Assembly: GCA_036001065.1 (NCBI GenBank)
Contig: DASYUQ010000169.1
Span: 1 to 63,492, forward strand
Direction: 5' to 3'
From: Candidatus Methylomirabilota bacterium
Lineage (GTDB): Bacteria > Methylomirabilota > Methylomirabilia > Rokubacteriales > CSP1-6
DNA: 63,492 nt
Positions 15,259 through 22,682 of this stretch are shown piece by piece; within the stretch, counting starts at the first letter, position 1, and the number at the start of each line of letters is the position of its first letter. A program made the translations under genes and the position numbers. Below the pieces are notes generated by a model. It was given only the letters and a program-made list of their open reading frames with translations. It was not told the origin of the DNA and searched no databases.

Positions 15259-15928
15259 ACCGCGCGATCCTTCCCAGCGCGGCCGCCACGGTTTTGAGGG
15301 CGGCGGCGGTGCCGTGCCCGAGAGTCACCGCGTCAGCCACCGCGCGCGGGCGCCCCAGCGCGACGCGCAGGGCCCGCCCGGCGCGGACGCCGCCGCCGGG
15401 CTCCACCAGCGCGGCGAGATCGGCGGGCACCGTCTGCTGCGCCGTGTCGGCGACGCCGCGCACGACGACGACCGGCACGCCGCGCGCGCGGGCCCAGGCC
15501 AGGATCGTCGCGGACTCCATGTCGACGGCCAGGGCGCCCGTCGCCACCCAGAGCCTGGCCTTGGCGGCGGGGGTCTCCACGAGCTCGGCTACGGTGAGGA
15601 GCGCGCCGGCGCGGAGGAGCCCGGGCCAGGGATCGGTTGCGTGCCGGGCCCCGGTGGGGGCCATCACGGTCTCGGGCACGACGAGATCACCCGCGGCCAG
15701 ATCCGGCGCCAGCGCGCCACAAGCGCCCGCCGACACGACGAGCGAGGGCGGAGGACCGCCGGCCACGCGCTCCTCCAGGCAGGTTCCGCGCACGCCGATG
15801 CCCGCGATCTCGAGCGCGCCCCCACGATAATGCGGCCAGCGGGCGTCGCCCACGGGCGCCAGGCCCAGGTGCCGGGCCAGGCCCCGGGCTTCCAGGTCGA
15901 CGGCGGTGAGCACGAGGACGTGCGTCAC
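15254..15928 (-). CDS. hpnG: Hopanoid phosphorylase HpnG (nucleoside phosphorylase family)
   Basis: A 224-aa member of the purine nucleoside phosphorylase / MTA-SAH nucleosidase fold. HpnG removes adenine from adenosylhopane to give phosphoribosylhopane, the entry to bacteriohopanetetrol. Family features include VSAGACGALAPDLAAGDLV and ALAVDMESATILAWA, where the Met-Glu-Ser segment binds the ribose. The start overlaps the stop of the HpnG-coupled 110-aa gene by 4 bp. It follows hpnH in reaction order, consistent with the pathway. Confidence 0.85.
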   Translation of the reverse strand: MTHVLVLTAVDLEARGLARHLGLAPVGDARWPHYRGGALEIAGIGVRGTCLEERVAGGPPPSLVVSAGACGALAPDLAAGDLVVPETVMAPTGARHATDPWPGLLRAGALLTVAELVETPAAKARLWVATGALAVDMESATILAWARARGVPVVVVRGVADTAQQTVPADLAALVEPGGGVRAGRALRVALGRPRAVADAVTLGHGTAAALKTVAAALGRIARS

Positions 15929-16257
15929 GCCAGCGGTGCGGACTCTTCGGCCTGGGCCTTGCGACGGAGCCAGGCCTCGTACGACTTTCCGGCCGCCGTG
16001 TCCTTGCCCGTGAACCGGACCGTGCGGACCGCGGCGTAACGCAGGGTGTGCGAGGCGCCGGTGGGGTCGAACAGCTGCAAGAACGGCTCGGGCACGTCGC
16101 GGTTGCGGTTGTAGACGTAGCCGACCACCTCGGTGCCGTCCCGCCGGACGATCGTGACGTCCCCGCGATAATCGAAGGCGAGGTCGATCACCTCGTCGAG
16201 GGTGACGCCGGCGCCGATCGTCGGCGACCAGCCCTCGACGGACCGCTCTTCCGTCAT
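15925..16257 (-). CDS. Conserved-looking 110-aa protein between hpnH and hpnG
   Basis: A small soluble protein of unknown family. The ATG at 16257 (MTEERSVEGWSPTIGAGVTL) is the first start after the upstream repeat. It contains predicted beta-rich segments (DVTIVRRDGTEVVGYVYNRN; LQLFDPTGASHTLRYAAVRTVRF) and a charged C-terminal helix (SYEAWLRRKAQAEES). No signal peptide, membrane segment or metal motif is seen. Its 3' end overlaps hpnG by 4 bp. A 57-bp repeat separates it from hpnH. Its position between two sequential pathway enzymes suggests a hopanoid-related accessory role, but nothing in the sequence names one. Confidence 0.7.
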   Translation of the reverse strand: MTEERSVEGWSPTIGAGVTLDEVIDLAFDYRGDVTIVRRDGTEVVGYVYNRNRDVPEPFLQLFDPTGASHTLRYAAVRTVRFTGKDTAAGKSYEAWLRRKAQAEESAPLA

Positions 16258-16260
16258 AAC

Positions 16261-16317
16261 CTCGTCTCGGACGCGGGGGCCCCAGCCCCCGGCCGGCCTG
16301 CGACTCGCACGACCATC
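16261..16317. repeat. 57-bp repeat family 2, copy a
   Basis: Matches 33195-33251 at 50 of 57 positions by eye and has the same length. It carries a GGGGGCCCCAGCCCC near-palindrome. It overlaps the last bases of hpnH including part of its stop codon (16316-16318). Confidence 0.7.
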
Positions 16318-17338
16318 AGAGCCGGCCGGTGACGGTGGCGACGACGGAGTCCCTGAAGCCGCGCCAGGAACTGAAGGTGTGATCCACCGCGGTGGCCTCG
16401 TACCCGCAGTGAACCATGCAGTCACGGCACTTCGGGTTGCCGCTCTTGCGGCCGTACTGATCCCACCTGGTCGTCTCCATCAGCTCCTGGAACGTCGACG
16501 CGTACCCCTCTTGCAGCAGATAGCAGGGGCGCTGCCAGCCGAAGAGGTTGTAGGTCGGATTGCCCCAGGGCGTGCACTCGAAGTCCTGCTTGCCCATGAG
16601 GAACTGCAGGAAGAGCGGCGACTGGTTGAACCGCCACCGCCGCTTGGCCCGGGCGAGCATCGTCGAGAACAGCTCGTTGGCCCGCTGGCGCCGCAGGAAG
16701 TGCTCCTGGTCCGGCGCCTTCGAGTAGCTGTAGCCGGGGGAGATCATCATCCCCTCGACGCCGAGGTCCATCATCTCGTCGAAGAACTGGCGCATGCGGA
16801 GCGGGCTGGCGCCCTCGAAGAGGGTCGTGTTGGTGGTGACGCGGAAGCCCCGCCGGAGCGCCTCCTTGATCCCCTCCACCGCCTCGTCGTACACGCCCTC
16901 GCGGCAGACGGACTCGTCGTGCTCCTGGCGGGGGCCGTCCATATGGATGCTGAAGGAGAGGTACTTCGAGGGTGCGAACATCCCCTCCTCCAGTTTCTCC
17001 TTGAGCAGGATCGCATTGGTGCAGAGGTAGATGTACTTCTTCCGGACGACCAGCTCCTTCACCAGGGGGCCGATCTCCGGGTACATCAGCGGCTCGCCCC
17101 CGGGGATGCTGACCATCGGCGCGCCGCACTCCTCCACCGCCTGCAGGCACTGCTCCACCGTGAGGTGCCGCTTCAGGATGTGGGCGGGGTACTGGATCTT
17201 GCCGCAGCCGGCGCAGGCCAGGTTGCACCGGAACAGCGGCTCCAGCATGAGGACGAGCGGATAGCGCGCTTGCCCCTTGAGCTTCTGCTGGAGCACGTAC
17301 GTCGCCACGGTCCACATCTGCGACAGCGGAACAGTCAT
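16316..17338 (-). CDS. hpnH: Radical SAM adenosylhopane synthase HpnH
   Basis: A 340-aa radical S-adenosylmethionine enzyme that attaches adenosine to diploptene, giving adenosylhopane. The 4Fe-4S cluster motif is C38-x3-C42-x2-C45 (CNLACAGC). A SPASM-like C-terminal cysteine group (CRDCMVHCGYE) is present, and SIPGGEPLMYPEI is the family GGE motif. The ATG at 17338 overlaps the CruF-like gene by 4 bp. The stop codon lies in copy a of the 57-bp repeat. Confidence 0.92.
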   Translation of the reverse strand: MTVPLSQMWTVATYVLQQKLKGQARYPLVLMLEPLFRCNLACAGCGKIQYPAHILKRHLTVEQCLQAVEECGAPMVSIPGGEPLMYPEIGPLVKELVVRKKYIYLCTNAILLKEKLEEGMFAPSKYLSFSIHMDGPRQEHDESVCREGVYDEAVEGIKEALRRGFRVTTNTTLFEGASPLRMRQFFDEMMDLGVEGMMISPGYSYSKAPDQEHFLRRQRANELFSTMLARAKRRWRFNQSPLFLQFLMGKQDFECTPWGNPTYNLFGWQRPCYLLQEGYASTFQELMETTRWDQYGRKSGNPKCRDCMVHCGYEATAVDHTFSSWRGFRDSVVATVTGRL

Positions 17339-18084
17339 GCGCTCTCGACCCCCCTCGCTCCGAAACCGCCGCCCCTCTCGGCGGTCAGACGCACCGCGCG
17401 CAGAGAGACCGCGCTGAGCGCGTGGAGCGCGAGGCCCACCCCGAAGAGCGGCCACTCACCGATCCACGCCGTCACGGCCAAATTGAACCCGAGCACCGCG
17501 TAGTATAGCGCGATGCCGGGCCAGAGGCGGCGGTCTCCGGGGGCTGCGCCCGCTCCTCCCGCGAGCAGATACGCGCCCACGCCGACCGCCCCCACCAGCC
17601 ACCACCCGGCGAAGTTCGACAGCGGGACACCGAAGTAGGCGCCGCCCTCCGGATAGTAGAAGACCCGTCCCAGGAACCAGCGGTCGCCGCGCACGGCGAG
17701 GGGATCGATCACCACGTCCAGAAGCATCATCACGAACCCCGTGCACCCAGCCAGCGCCAGGCGGGATACCCGCCGACCGGCGAGGGCCGCGCGGGCCAGG
17801 CAGAACGCCGCGTAGGCCAGGAACGTGAACGAGAGCGAATCCATGAACGGCACGTTGGCGATGTAGAGCTCCTGCCCTCGCGTGGTGGCGGTGTAGTGGT
17901 AGAGCCCGAAGGGCACGCCCACGCGCGTCGAGGAGAACTCGGCAAGCCACGCCACCGGCCAGACCCCGGCCGCGAAGAGCAGCGTGCGGCGCCACCCGAG
18001 GTCGGCGGCCCCGGCGGCCAGGAACGCCGCCAGGAAGCCGAAGACATAGGGGCGCAGCACGATCGTGCCGACGAGCAGCTCCAT
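17335..18084 (-). CDS. CruF-like carotenoid biosynthesis membrane protein
   Basis: A 249-aa polytopic membrane protein of the Carot_biosynth (DUF422/CruF) family, which hydrates the psi end of acyclic carotenoids in known members. Family features include the acidic pair in MMLLDVVIDPLA and the motif GVPFGLYHYT, with about seven hydrophobic helices. The ATG at 18084 (MELLVGTIVL) is favoured over one 11 codons upstream, which lies within the promoter region. It is the first gene of the leftward hopanoid operon, and no other carotenoid gene is near, so the true substrate may be a squalene- or hopene-derived lipid (inference). Confidence 0.75.
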   Translation of the reverse strand: MELLVGTIVLRPYVFGFLAAFLAAGAADLGWRRTLLFAAGVWPVAWLAEFSSTRVGVPFGLYHYTATTRGQELYIANVPFMDSLSFTFLAYAAFCLARAALAGRRVSRLALAGCTGFVMMLLDVVIDPLAVRGDRWFLGRVFYYPEGGAYFGVPLSNFAGWWLVGAVGVGAYLLAGGAGAAPGDRRLWPGIALYYAVLGFNLAVTAWIGEWPLFGVGLALHALSAVSLRAVRLTAERGGGFGARGVESA

Positions 18085-18107
18085 TGGGTTTTCCGCGACG
18101 AATCCGC

Positions 18108-18117
18108 ATGTTACCAT
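18108..18117. promoter_or_regulatory. Overlapping divergent extended -10 boxes between the two hopanoid operons
   Basis: The ten bases ATGTTACCAT read TGTTACCAT on the plus strand and TGGTAACAT on the minus strand. Both are extended -10 elements (TG-n-TAnnAT), overlapping almost completely. The plus-strand box ends 8 nt before the GTG of shc; the minus-strand box ends 23 nt before the ATG of the CruF-like gene. This would make one near-palindromic, bidirectional promoter for both operons. No -35 boxes are evident. Confidence 0.45.
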
Positions 18118-18125
18118 CAGCGATC

Positions 18126-20030
18126 GTGACAGGGCTCCCCGAAGCCATTTCCCGCGCCCAGGCCCACCTCCTCTCCCGTCAAGCCGACGATGGCGCCTGG
18201 GTCGGCGAGCTGGAAGCCGACACGACGATCACGTCCGAGTACCTGCTGCTCGGTCACCTCATCGACCGGGTGAATCGGGAGCGGGAGCTCAAGGCGGTGC
18301 GGTATCTGAGGTCGCGGCAGCTCCCCGACGGGGGCTTCAATCTCTTCGAGGGGGGGCCGACCAATCTGTCGGCCACGATCAAGGCGTACTTCGCCATGAA
18401 GATGGCCGGCGTGGCGGTCGACGATCCGGCCATGGTTCGGGCCCGCCAGCGCATCCGGGCCATGGGTGGTCCGGCCCGGGCCAACGTCTTCACCAAGATC
18501 CAGCTGGCGCTCTTCGGCGAGTACGACTGGAACGGCGTGCCGGCGATGCCGGTGGAGATCATGCTGCTGCCGCCGCCGTTCTTCCTGTTCAACATCTACG
18601 AGGTCTCGTACTGGTCGCGGACCGTGATCGTGCCGCTGCTCATCATCATGGACCGCAAGCCGGTGAAGTGGCTCCCGCCTCACCTCTCCCTCGACGAGCT
18701 GTGGCCGGTGCCGCGCGAGCAGACCAGCCTGCGCTTCTCCCGCGTGCCCGAGCCGTTCTCGTGGCGCGCGCTGTTCTGGAAGAGCTTCTTCATCGCCGTG
18801 GACGACGGTCTCAAGATCTGGGAGCGGTTCTCGCCCCGGCCCCTGCGCAAGCGCGCGGTGGAGGCGGCGCGGTTGTGGCTGGAGGAGCGACTGGCCGTGC
18901 CCGGCGGGCTGGGCGGGATCTACCCGGCGATGGCCTACGCGGTGCTGGCCTTGCGACTGCTCGGCTATCCCGACGACCATCCTCTGATCCGTGGCCAGCT
19001 CAAGGAGATCGAGGCGCTCGCGCGCGAGGATGCCGACGAGATCCACTACCAGCCCTGCGTGTCGCCGGTGTGGGACACGGCGCTGGCCATCAACGCGCTC
19101 GTCGAGAGCGACCTCGAGCCCGACCATCCCGCGCTGCGACGCGCGGGCGAGTGGCTGCTCGATCGCCAGGTGCTGGTGCCCGGCGACTGGCAGGTGAGGC
19201 GGCCGTACGTGCAGCCGGGCGGCTGGGTCTTTCAGTACGCGAACGACTACTACCCGGACCTGGACGACACCGCCATCGTGCTCATGGCGCTCGAGAAGCT
19301 CCGCGGCCTCGACCCCGACCGCGTGCGGACGGCTCAGGAGCGCGGCCTGGGCTGGCTCCTCGGTATGCAGGCGACCGACGGCGGCTGGGCCTCGTTCGAC
19401 ACCGACCAGAAGCGGCTCTACCTCAACAACATCCCGTTCGCCGACCACGGCGCGCTGCTCGATCCCTCCACCGAGGACCTCACCGGCCGCGGGCTGGAGC
19501 TGCTCGGCACCTGTGGCTACCGACCGGACTTCGAGCCCTCCCGGCGCGCGCTCCAGTTCCTCCGGCACACGCAGCGCCACGACGGCCCCTGGTTCGGCCG
19601 CTGGGGCGTGAACTACATCTACGGCACGTGGTCGGTGCTGCGGGGACTGCGCGCGATCGGCGAGGATCTCCGGCAGGAGTACGTGCAGCGGGCGGTGCGC
19701 TGGTTGGAGCGTCACCAGAATCCGGACGGCGGCTGGGGCGAGACCTGCGAGAGCTACGACCGGCCGGAGCTGGCCGGCAAGGGCGACTCGATCCCGAGCC
19801 AGACCGCCTGGGCCTTGCTGGGGCTCCTGGCGGCCGGCTCCACCAACCGGCGCGTCATCGACGCCGGCATCGGTTATCTCTTGAGGTCGCAGCGCGAAGA
19901 CGGCTCCTGGGAAGACTCGCTCTGGAACGGGACCGGCTTCCCCCGCGTCTTCATGCTCAAGTACCACCTCTACGCCGCGTACTTTCCCCTCTGGGCGCTC
20001 GGGGTCTACCGCCGCACCTTCGATGGCTGA
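18126..20030 (+). CDS. shc: Squalene-hopene cyclase
   Basis: A 634-aa class II triterpene cyclase making hopene/diploptene from squalene at the cytoplasmic membrane. The catalytic D-x-D-D motif is DLDD (378-381). Several QW repeats are visible (for example DGGWASFD, DGGWGETCESYD, DGSWEDSLW). The GTG at 18126 is preferred: a -10 box ends 8 nt before it, and LPEAISRAQAHLLSRQ then follows at the usual distance. An in-frame ATG at 18108 lies inside that -10 box. The 3' end overlaps mlaE by 8 bp, tying hopanoid synthesis to lipid transport. Confidence 0.92.
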   Translation: MTGLPEAISRAQAHLLSRQADDGAWVGELEADTTITSEYLLLGHLIDRVNRERELKAVRYLRSRQLPDGGFNLFEGGPTNLSATIKAYFAMKMAGVAVDDPAMVRARQRIRAMGGPARANVFTKIQLALFGEYDWNGVPAMPVEIMLLPPPFFLFNIYEVSYWSRTVIVPLLIIMDRKPVKWLPPHLSLDELWPVPREQTSLRFSRVPEPFSWRALFWKSFFIAVDDGLKIWERFSPRPLRKRAVEAARLWLEERLAVPGGLGGIYPAMAYAVLALRLLGYPDDHPLIRGQLKEIEALAREDADEIHYQPCVSPVWDTALAINALVESDLEPDHPALRRAGEWLLDRQVLVPGDWQVRRPYVQPGGWVFQYANDYYPDLDDTAIVLMALEKLRGLDPDRVRTAQERGLGWLLGMQATDGGWASFDTDQKRLYLNNIPFADHGALLDPSTEDLTGRGLELLGTCGYRPDFEPSRRALQFLRHTQRHDGPWFGRWGVNYIYGTWSVLRGLRAIGEDLRQEYVQRAVRWLERHQNPDGGWGETCESYDRPELAGKGDSIPSQTAWALLGLLAAGSTNRRVIDAGIGYLLRSQREDGSWEDSLWNGTGFPRVFMLKYHLYAAYFPLWALGVYRRTFDG

Positions 20031-20817
20031 CGCTCCCACCTGGGTGGTGCTCCGTCCGTTCGAGCTGCTGGGCGAACGGGTGCTCGGCCTGCTCGAATCG
20101 CTCGGGCGCTTCGGCTCGTTCTTCGCGCGCGCCCTCCTCTCCATGGTCACGCCGCCGTTCAAGGTCCGCGCCTTCGTCGACCGCATCGATTACATCGGTT
20201 ACCGCTCGCTGGTCATCATCGTCCTGACGGGCGCGTTCACCGGGATGGTGCTCGGCCTGCAACTCTTCCTGACCCTCTCCCGGTTCGGCTCGGAGGCCTT
20301 CCTGGGCCCGGCGGTGGCGCTGGGGATGATCCGGGAGATGGGGCCGGTACTGGCCGCGCTCATGGTGACGGGCCGGGCCGGCTCGGCACTCACCGCCGAG
20401 ATCGGGATCATGCGGATCACCGAGCAGATCGACGCGCTCACGGTGATGGCGCTGAGCCCGTTTCGCTACCTGGTGACGCCGTCGATCCTCGCCGGCCTCG
20501 TCACCTTCCCTCTCATGACCGCGATCTTCGACGTGGTGGGGATCTTCGGCGGCTACCTGGTGGGGGTGAAGCTTCTGGGGCTTTCGGAAGGCACCTACTT
20601 CGGCGAGATGCAGACGTTCGTCCGCCTGGACGACATCCTGACCGGCTTCTGGAAGTCGCTGTCCTTCGGCGTGCTCGTCACCTGGGTCTGCACCTACAAG
20701 GGCTACTACGTCGGCCGCGGCGCCGAGGGCGTGGCGCGGGCGACGACGCAGGCGGTGGTGCTGTCGTCCGTGCTCATCCTGCTCTGGGACTACTTCATGG
20801 GCTCGGTGCTGCCGTGA
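20023..20817 (+). CDS. mlaE: MlaE family lipid ABC transporter permease
   Basis: A 264-aa inner-membrane permease of the MlaE/YrbE family, which forms the transmembrane part of the retrograde/anterograde phospholipid transporter. Family segments include LTGAFTGMVLGLQ, GMIREMGPVLAALMVTGRAGSALTAEIG and TEQIDALTVMALSPFRYLV. About five membrane helices are present. The ATG overlaps shc by 8 bp, and mlaF begins 13 bp after its stop, so it belongs to the shc-mla transcript. Confidence 0.9.
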   Translation: MADAPTWVVLRPFELLGERVLGLLESLGRFGSFFARALLSMVTPPFKVRAFVDRIDYIGYRSLVIIVLTGAFTGMVLGLQLFLTLSRFGSEAFLGPAVALGMIREMGPVLAALMVTGRAGSALTAEIGIMRITEQIDALTVMALSPFRYLVTPSILAGLVTFPLMTAIFDVVGIFGGYLVGVKLLGLSEGTYFGEMQTFVRLDDILTGFWKSLSFGVLVTWVCTYKGYYVGRGAEGVARATTQAVVLSSVLILLWDYFMGSVLP

Positions 20818-20830
20818 TCGCGGCGAGCCT

Positions 20831-21586
20831 ATGATAAAGGTCGAGGGGCTCACCAAATCTTTTGGCAGCCAGCCGGTCCTCCGCGGCCTGGAGCTGGAAG
20901 TGCGCGATGGGTCGATCACGATCATCATCGGTCGGAGCGGCGGCGGCAAATCGGTCTTCCTCAAGCACCTGCTCGGCCTCCTGCGCCCGGACGCCGGCCG
21001 CGTCCTGGTGGGCGGCGTCGACCTGACCGGCGTCTCCCGGCGCGAGGTCGACCGGGTCCGCGAGCGATACGGGGTCGTCTTCCAAGGAGGCGCGCTCTTC
21101 GACTCGCTGACGTGCGCGCAGAACGTCGCCTTCCCGCTGCGCGAGAAGACCCGCCTGGGCCACGCGGAGATCGCCAAGCGCGTGGAGGCGGCGTTGGCCC
21201 AGGTCGGGCTGGAGGGCGTCGGCCCCAAGTTCCCGGAGGAGATCTCGGGGGGCATGCGCAAGCGCGTGGCGATCGCGCGGGCGCTCATCACGGAGCCGGA
21301 GATCGTCTTCTTCGACGAGCCGACGACCGGGCTCGATCCCATCCTCGTGAACAGCATCCACGGGCTCATCCGGGATCTCCACCGGCGCTTCGGCTTCACC
21401 GCGGTGATGGTGAGCCACGAGATCCCGGAGATCTTCGGAATCGCCGATACAGTGGCGATGCTGCACGACGGCCGGATCGTCGAGGTCGGCCCGCCGGAGG
21501 CGATCCAGGGGTCGCGGAATCCCATCGTCCAGCAGTTCATCCGCGGCGAGCCCGACCAAGGCATGGCCTTCAAGGAGAGCGGCTGA
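20831..21586 (+). CDS. mlaF: MlaF family lipid ABC transporter ATPase
   Basis: A 251-aa ABC ATPase. The Walker A motif is GRSGGGKS (34-41), the signature is ISGGMRKRVAIAR, Walker B is EIVFFDEPTTGLDP, and the switch histidine is in VSHE. Such proteins energise the Mla permease. The stop codon overlaps the mlaD start (TGATG). The ATG at 20831 lies 13 bp after mlaE. Confidence 0.9.
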   Translation: MIKVEGLTKSFGSQPVLRGLELEVRDGSITIIIGRSGGGKSVFLKHLLGLLRPDAGRVLVGGVDLTGVSRREVDRVRERYGVVFQGGALFDSLTCAQNVAFPLREKTRLGHAEIAKRVEAALAQVGLEGVGPKFPEEISGGMRKRVAIARALITEPEIVFFDEPTTGLDPILVNSIHGLIRDLHRRFGFTAVMVSHEIPEIFGIADTVAMLHDGRIVEVGPPEAIQGSRNPIVQQFIRGEPDQGMAFKESG

Positions 21587-22026
21587 TGGAGCGGTCCAAG
21601 GTGAATATCGCGGTGGGGATCTTCGTCGTCCTGGGTATCTTGGCATTGGGGTACCTTTCCATTAAACTCGGCAGGGTCAGTTTGTTCGCGGGCGGCGGCT
21701 ATCTGCTGACGGCCGAATTCCCCTCCGTGGGAGGCTTGCGACCCGGAGCGAGCGTCGAGATCGCCGGCGTCGAGGTCGGACGGGTCGAGTCCATCGGGTT
21801 GGCGGACTACCAGGCGCACGTCGTCCTCCGGCTCGATTCGGACGTGAAGCTACAGGAAGATGCGATTGCGTCGATCAAGACGAAGGGCCTGATCGGGGAG
21901 AAATTCATTCGCATCAGTCCCGGCGCCTCCGAGAAGCTCATCGCGCCGGGTGGCCGCATCCGCGAGATCGAGGCTCCCGTCGACCTCGAGGAGCTGATCT
22001 CCAAGTACGTGTTCGGAAAGGTGTAG
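21586..22026 (+). CDS. mlaD: MlaD family MCE-domain substrate-binding protein
   Basis: A 146-aa protein with a single N-terminal membrane anchor (VNIAVGIFVVLGILALGYLSI) followed by one MCE domain (YLLTAEFPSVGGLRPGASV, VEIAGVEVGRVESIGL). MlaD forms the periplasmic hexameric ring that conducts lipid to the permease. The ATG at 21586 overlaps the mlaF stop. The length matches short single-domain MlaD proteins. Confidence 0.9.
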   Translation: MERSKVNIAVGIFVVLGILALGYLSIKLGRVSLFAGGGYLLTAEFPSVGGLRPGASVEIAGVEVGRVESIGLADYQAHVVLRLDSDVKLQEDAIASIKTKGLIGEKFIRISPGASEKLIAPGGRIREIEAPVDLEELISKYVFGKV

Positions 22027-22049
22027 TCGCAGGAACGGGAGGTCCGCCG

Positions 22050-22682
22050 ATGACGTCGCTACAGTGTGGGTTCGCGCTCGTGGTCGCCCTCGCCCTGGCC
22101 GCGGTGGTCCGCCCGGCGCCCGCGGCCGCCGCCGGTCCGACCGAGCAGCTTCGCGCCCAGATCGACAAGGTCGTGAAGACGCTCGAGGACCCCGAGCTCA
22201 ACAAGGAAGGCAAGAACACAGAGCGCCGGGTGGCGGTGCGCAAGATCGCGGAGGAGATCTTCGACTTCGGCGAGACCGCCAAGCGCTCGCTGGCGCGCCA
22301 CTGGCTGGCGCGCACGCCGGCCGAGCGCGGTGAGTTCGTGGCGCTGTTCGCCGATCTCCTGGAGCGCTCGTACATCTCGAAGGTCGAGCTGTTCGACGGC
22401 GAGCGGATCACCTACATCGGAGAGACCATCGAGGGCGACCAGGCCGTCGTGAAGACCAAGATCATCACCAAGCAGGGGACCGAGATCCCCGTCGACTACC
22501 GCCTGCTGCGGAAGGGCGAGCGCTGGCTCGTCTACGACGTGATCATCGAGGGCGTGAGCCTGGTCGCCAACTACCGCACGCAGTTCAACAAGATCATCCA
22601 GACCTCGTCCTACCAGGAGCTGGTCAAGAAGATGAAGACCAAACAGGAAGAGTTCCTCGAGCAGGAGAAGAAGCGGACATGA
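22050..22682 (+). CDS. mlaC: MlaC/HpnM-type periplasmic lipid carrier
   Basis: A 210-aa protein with a signal peptide (FALVVALALAAVVRPAPAAAA) and the MlaC (toluene-tolerance Ttg2D) fold. Features include ELNKEGKNTERRVAVRKIAEEIFDF-type helices and the C-terminal VDYRLLRKGERWLVYDVIIEGVSLVANYRTQF. Members shuttle lipid between inner and outer membranes; the hopanoid-cluster version is called HpnM. Its 3' end overlaps the PEP-mutase gene by 4 bp (ATGA), so the lipid transporter and the phosphonate genes are translationally coupled. Confidence 0.88.
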   Translation: MTSLQCGFALVVALALAAVVRPAPAAAAGPTEQLRAQIDKVVKTLEDPELNKEGKNTERRVAVRKIAEEIFDFGETAKRSLARHWLARTPAERGEFVALFADLLERSYISKVELFDGERITYIGETIEGDQAVVKTKIITKQGTEIPVDYRLLRKGERWLVYDVIIEGVSLVANYRTQFNKIIQTSSYQELVKKMKTKQEEFLEQEKKRT

